Of a stretch of DNA of 6,145 nucleotides, positions 4,987-6,145 are shown piece by piece. The stretch covers positions 1 to 6,145 of the forward strand of contig CANRZC010000155.1 in assembly GCA_947644185.1 (NCBI GenBank). The letters are read 5' to 3'. Below the pieces are notes generated by a model. The model made no database searches, was not told the origin of the DNA, and saw only the letters and a program-made list of their open reading frames with translations. The first letter of the stretch is position 1, and the number at the start of each line of letters is the position of its first letter. Position numbers and translations under genes: made by a program. This DNA is from an uncultured Acetatifactor sp. Lineage in GTDB: Bacteria; Bacillota; Clostridia; Lachnospirales; Lachnospiraceae.

Positions 4987-6135
4987 TTAATCCGTCTGTG
5001 CGTCCTCAGAACTCTCGGAGGATTCTTCCTCTGAGGCATCTGGCTCCTGGGAGGACTCTTCTCCTTCCGCTGAAGCATCCGGCTCCTGGGAAGACTCTTC
5101 TCCCTCCCCTGACTCCTGAGAAGCTTCCTGGGCTGCGGATTCCTCTGCCGCCTGGACCTTCAAGTAATTTAGATTCCCCTTGGGGTCCTCTACCTTGCCC
5201 TCAGCGGTAAGCTCCTCAATGTACTCAGACATCCTCTGGCTGATCAAAGTCTGGCGAATGCTCAAAATCCACTCTGCCTCGTTGGTTCCCTTGTAATATA
5301 CCACATAGGTATTCTCTTCCCCTTCGGAAGAAATGACAGTGGTGTCACCTGCTGTGCGACCCTCCTCATGAAGCCAGCTATTCAGATCCGCTGGTATGGA
5401 AGAGGATGTTACCGCCTCCAAAAGACCTCCCTCTATGGTTGTCTGAGCAGGGTCATTGTACTTGTCACAAATTTCCGCAAAGCTCTCCTCTGTGGCAGCA
5501 CCTGCCTTCCACTCGTCCAGAATCCCCTGTCCATTTTCTGCATCGGTGAGTACCACCCGCACATCCGCGGAAAGTTTCTCGTCCAGATAGCGGTTCTCAA
5601 ACTCTACCACATAGTAGCGATGGCTGCTGGAATCCTCGATTACTGTAGAATCACCGGTTTTCCTGGCTTCATCAAAGAGCCAATCCTGCAGCAGATATGT
5701 GGCTGCGCTTTTGCGCACATTCTCCCGCAGTTCTCCGTCTGCCTTCACTGTCTTTACAGCCCTGTCAGCCTGCTCCTTCGCCTCTGCCATGGCAGCCTCT
5801 ATCTCCGCCTCAGAAGGCTGATAGGCCTGCTCTTCCTGCTGTGTGCCATCTGCTGCCGTGTCATCCCCTTCTCCCTCTGTCTCCTCCATAGGATCCGCCA
5901 GCTCTGTAGGCTCTGTGGGAAGCTTGGCATCTATGGTCATCACATAGTAATCCACAGAGTCATAGCTATCCTTATTCTCATCATAATAGGTCTGAATCTC
6001 CTCCATAGAAGGGGTCTGGCGCTCAGACAGCTCATCATAATACCCTGCCACATACAGTGACTCCTCCACATAGGGTTTTAACCTTGCCTCTGTGGCGTAG
6101 GGGCCATAATAAGCAGGGAGAGACAGTCCTGCCAC
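4987..6135 (-). CDS. PrsA/SurA-like peptidylprolyl isomerase (parvulin-type foldase), N-terminally incomplete
   Basis: This is probably the C-terminal portion of an exported foldase that helps secreted proteins fold outside the membrane. Numbering from the GTG at 6135 (382 aa), residues 58-183 and 190-285 look like two rotamase (PpiC-like) modules. The second has the family's layout: a VRVVL strand, an alpha segment with EESFAEICDKYND, a central GG at 236-237, and a TYVVYY closing strand at 276-281. The first is split by an acidic insert (about 80-108). Residues 330-382 are a Glu/Ser-rich tail with a duplicated 13-residue unit. No signal peptide is visible, and homologues normally carry one plus a long N-terminal helical region, so the GTG is probably not the true start. 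It has no ribosome binding site, and an in-frame TGA lies at 6139-6141, only 4 bases from the window edge. The gene is therefore either frameshifted/interrupted or affected by sequence error at the edge. The parvulin catalytic His after VR is Val here. The domain call rests on pattern and is fairly confident; enzymatic activity is doubtful. Confidence 0.75.
   Translation of the reverse strand: MAGLSLPAYYGPYATEARLKPYVEESLYVAGYYDELSERQTPSMEEIQTYYDENKDSYDSVDYYVMTIDAKLPTEPTELADPMEETEGEGDDTAADGTQQEEQAYQPSEAEIEAAMAEAKEQADRAVKTVKADGELRENVRKSAATYLLQDWLFDEARKTGDSTVIEDSSSHRYYVVEFENRYLDEKLSADVRVVLTDAENGQGILDEWKAGAATEESFAEICDKYNDPAQTTIEGGLLEAVTSSSIPADLNSWLHEEGRTAGDTTVISSEGEENTYVVYYKGTNEAEWILSIRQTLISQRMSEYIEELTAEGKVEDPKGNLNYLKVQAAEESAAQEASQESGEGEESSQEPDASAEGEESSQEPDASEEESSESSEDAQTD
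5032..5109 (-). repeat. 39-bp tandem direct repeat, two copies, in the foldase tail
   Basis: Two adjacent in-frame 39-bp units (5032-5070 and 5071-5109) match at 34 of 39 positions by my count. Each encodes the 13-residue unit [G/A]EGEESSQEPDAS. Four of the five differences are transitions and only the first residue of the unit changes. This looks like a recent duplication in a tolerant low-complexity tail, by slippage or unequal exchange. It is likely to vary in copy number between strains. Confidence 0.9.
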
Positions 6136-6145
6136 AAATCACGCC

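Noticed and set aside
5368..6060. Long open frame on the plus strand opposite the foldase gene
   Set aside because: It is antisense to a well-supported gene, and its product is a Leu/Ile/Arg/His/Cys-rich composition typical of the complement of Glu/Ser-rich codons. No motif was recognised.

Overview
This window looks like ordinary chromosomal DNA from a spore-forming, low-to-mid-GC member of the Clostridia, most likely Lachnospiraceae. Four things point there: strong AGGAGG-type ribosome binding sites, frequent GTG starts, a CotS-family spore-coat kinase-like protein, and an HD-domain CCA-adding enzyme of the Firmicutes type. The taxonomic call is an inference from gene content and protein style, not from a marker gene. 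Five genes fill the window, all on the minus strand, so transcription runs from high to low coordinates. No non-coding stretch exceeds 90 bases. No rRNA, tRNA, CRISPR array, insertion sequence or phage gene was seen.

Layout in transcription order. (1) 6135-4987: the C-terminal part of an exported PrsA/SurA-like (parvulin-type) foldase. It has two degenerate rotamase-like modules and an acidic, serine-rich tail carrying a 39-bp tandem repeat. Its N-terminus lies beyond, or is broken at, the right edge. A clear hairpin terminator follows at 4931-4961. (2) 4899-4066: a Cof-type HAD phosphatase. (3) 4058-2691: cca, the tRNA CCA nucleotidyltransferase, starting 7 nt after the HAD stop with its ribosome binding site inside the HAD gene. 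(4) 2605-1583: a CotS-family protein with an aminoglycoside-phosphotransferase-like fold. It is preceded by an 85-bp gap that holds a candidate promoter and a weak hairpin. (5) about 1517-81: a lipoprotein with two PEGA domains and serine-rich linkers, whose longest reading frame overlaps the CotS stop by one base. After it, at 45-17, is a near-consensus sigma-A promoter that must drive something beyond the left edge.

Functionally the window divides into three blocks. The foldase is an envelope protein with its own terminator. HAD plus cca form a tightly packed housekeeping pair. CotS plus the PEGA lipoprotein form a probable envelope/spore pair with its own candidate promoter. I see no convincing new defence or mobile system. 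The most useful second looks are the broken frame at the right edge, the duplicated and apparently non-catalytic foldase modules, the NFE substitution in the CotS-like protein, the repeated beta-rich module in the PEGA lipoprotein, and the strong promoter at the left edge.
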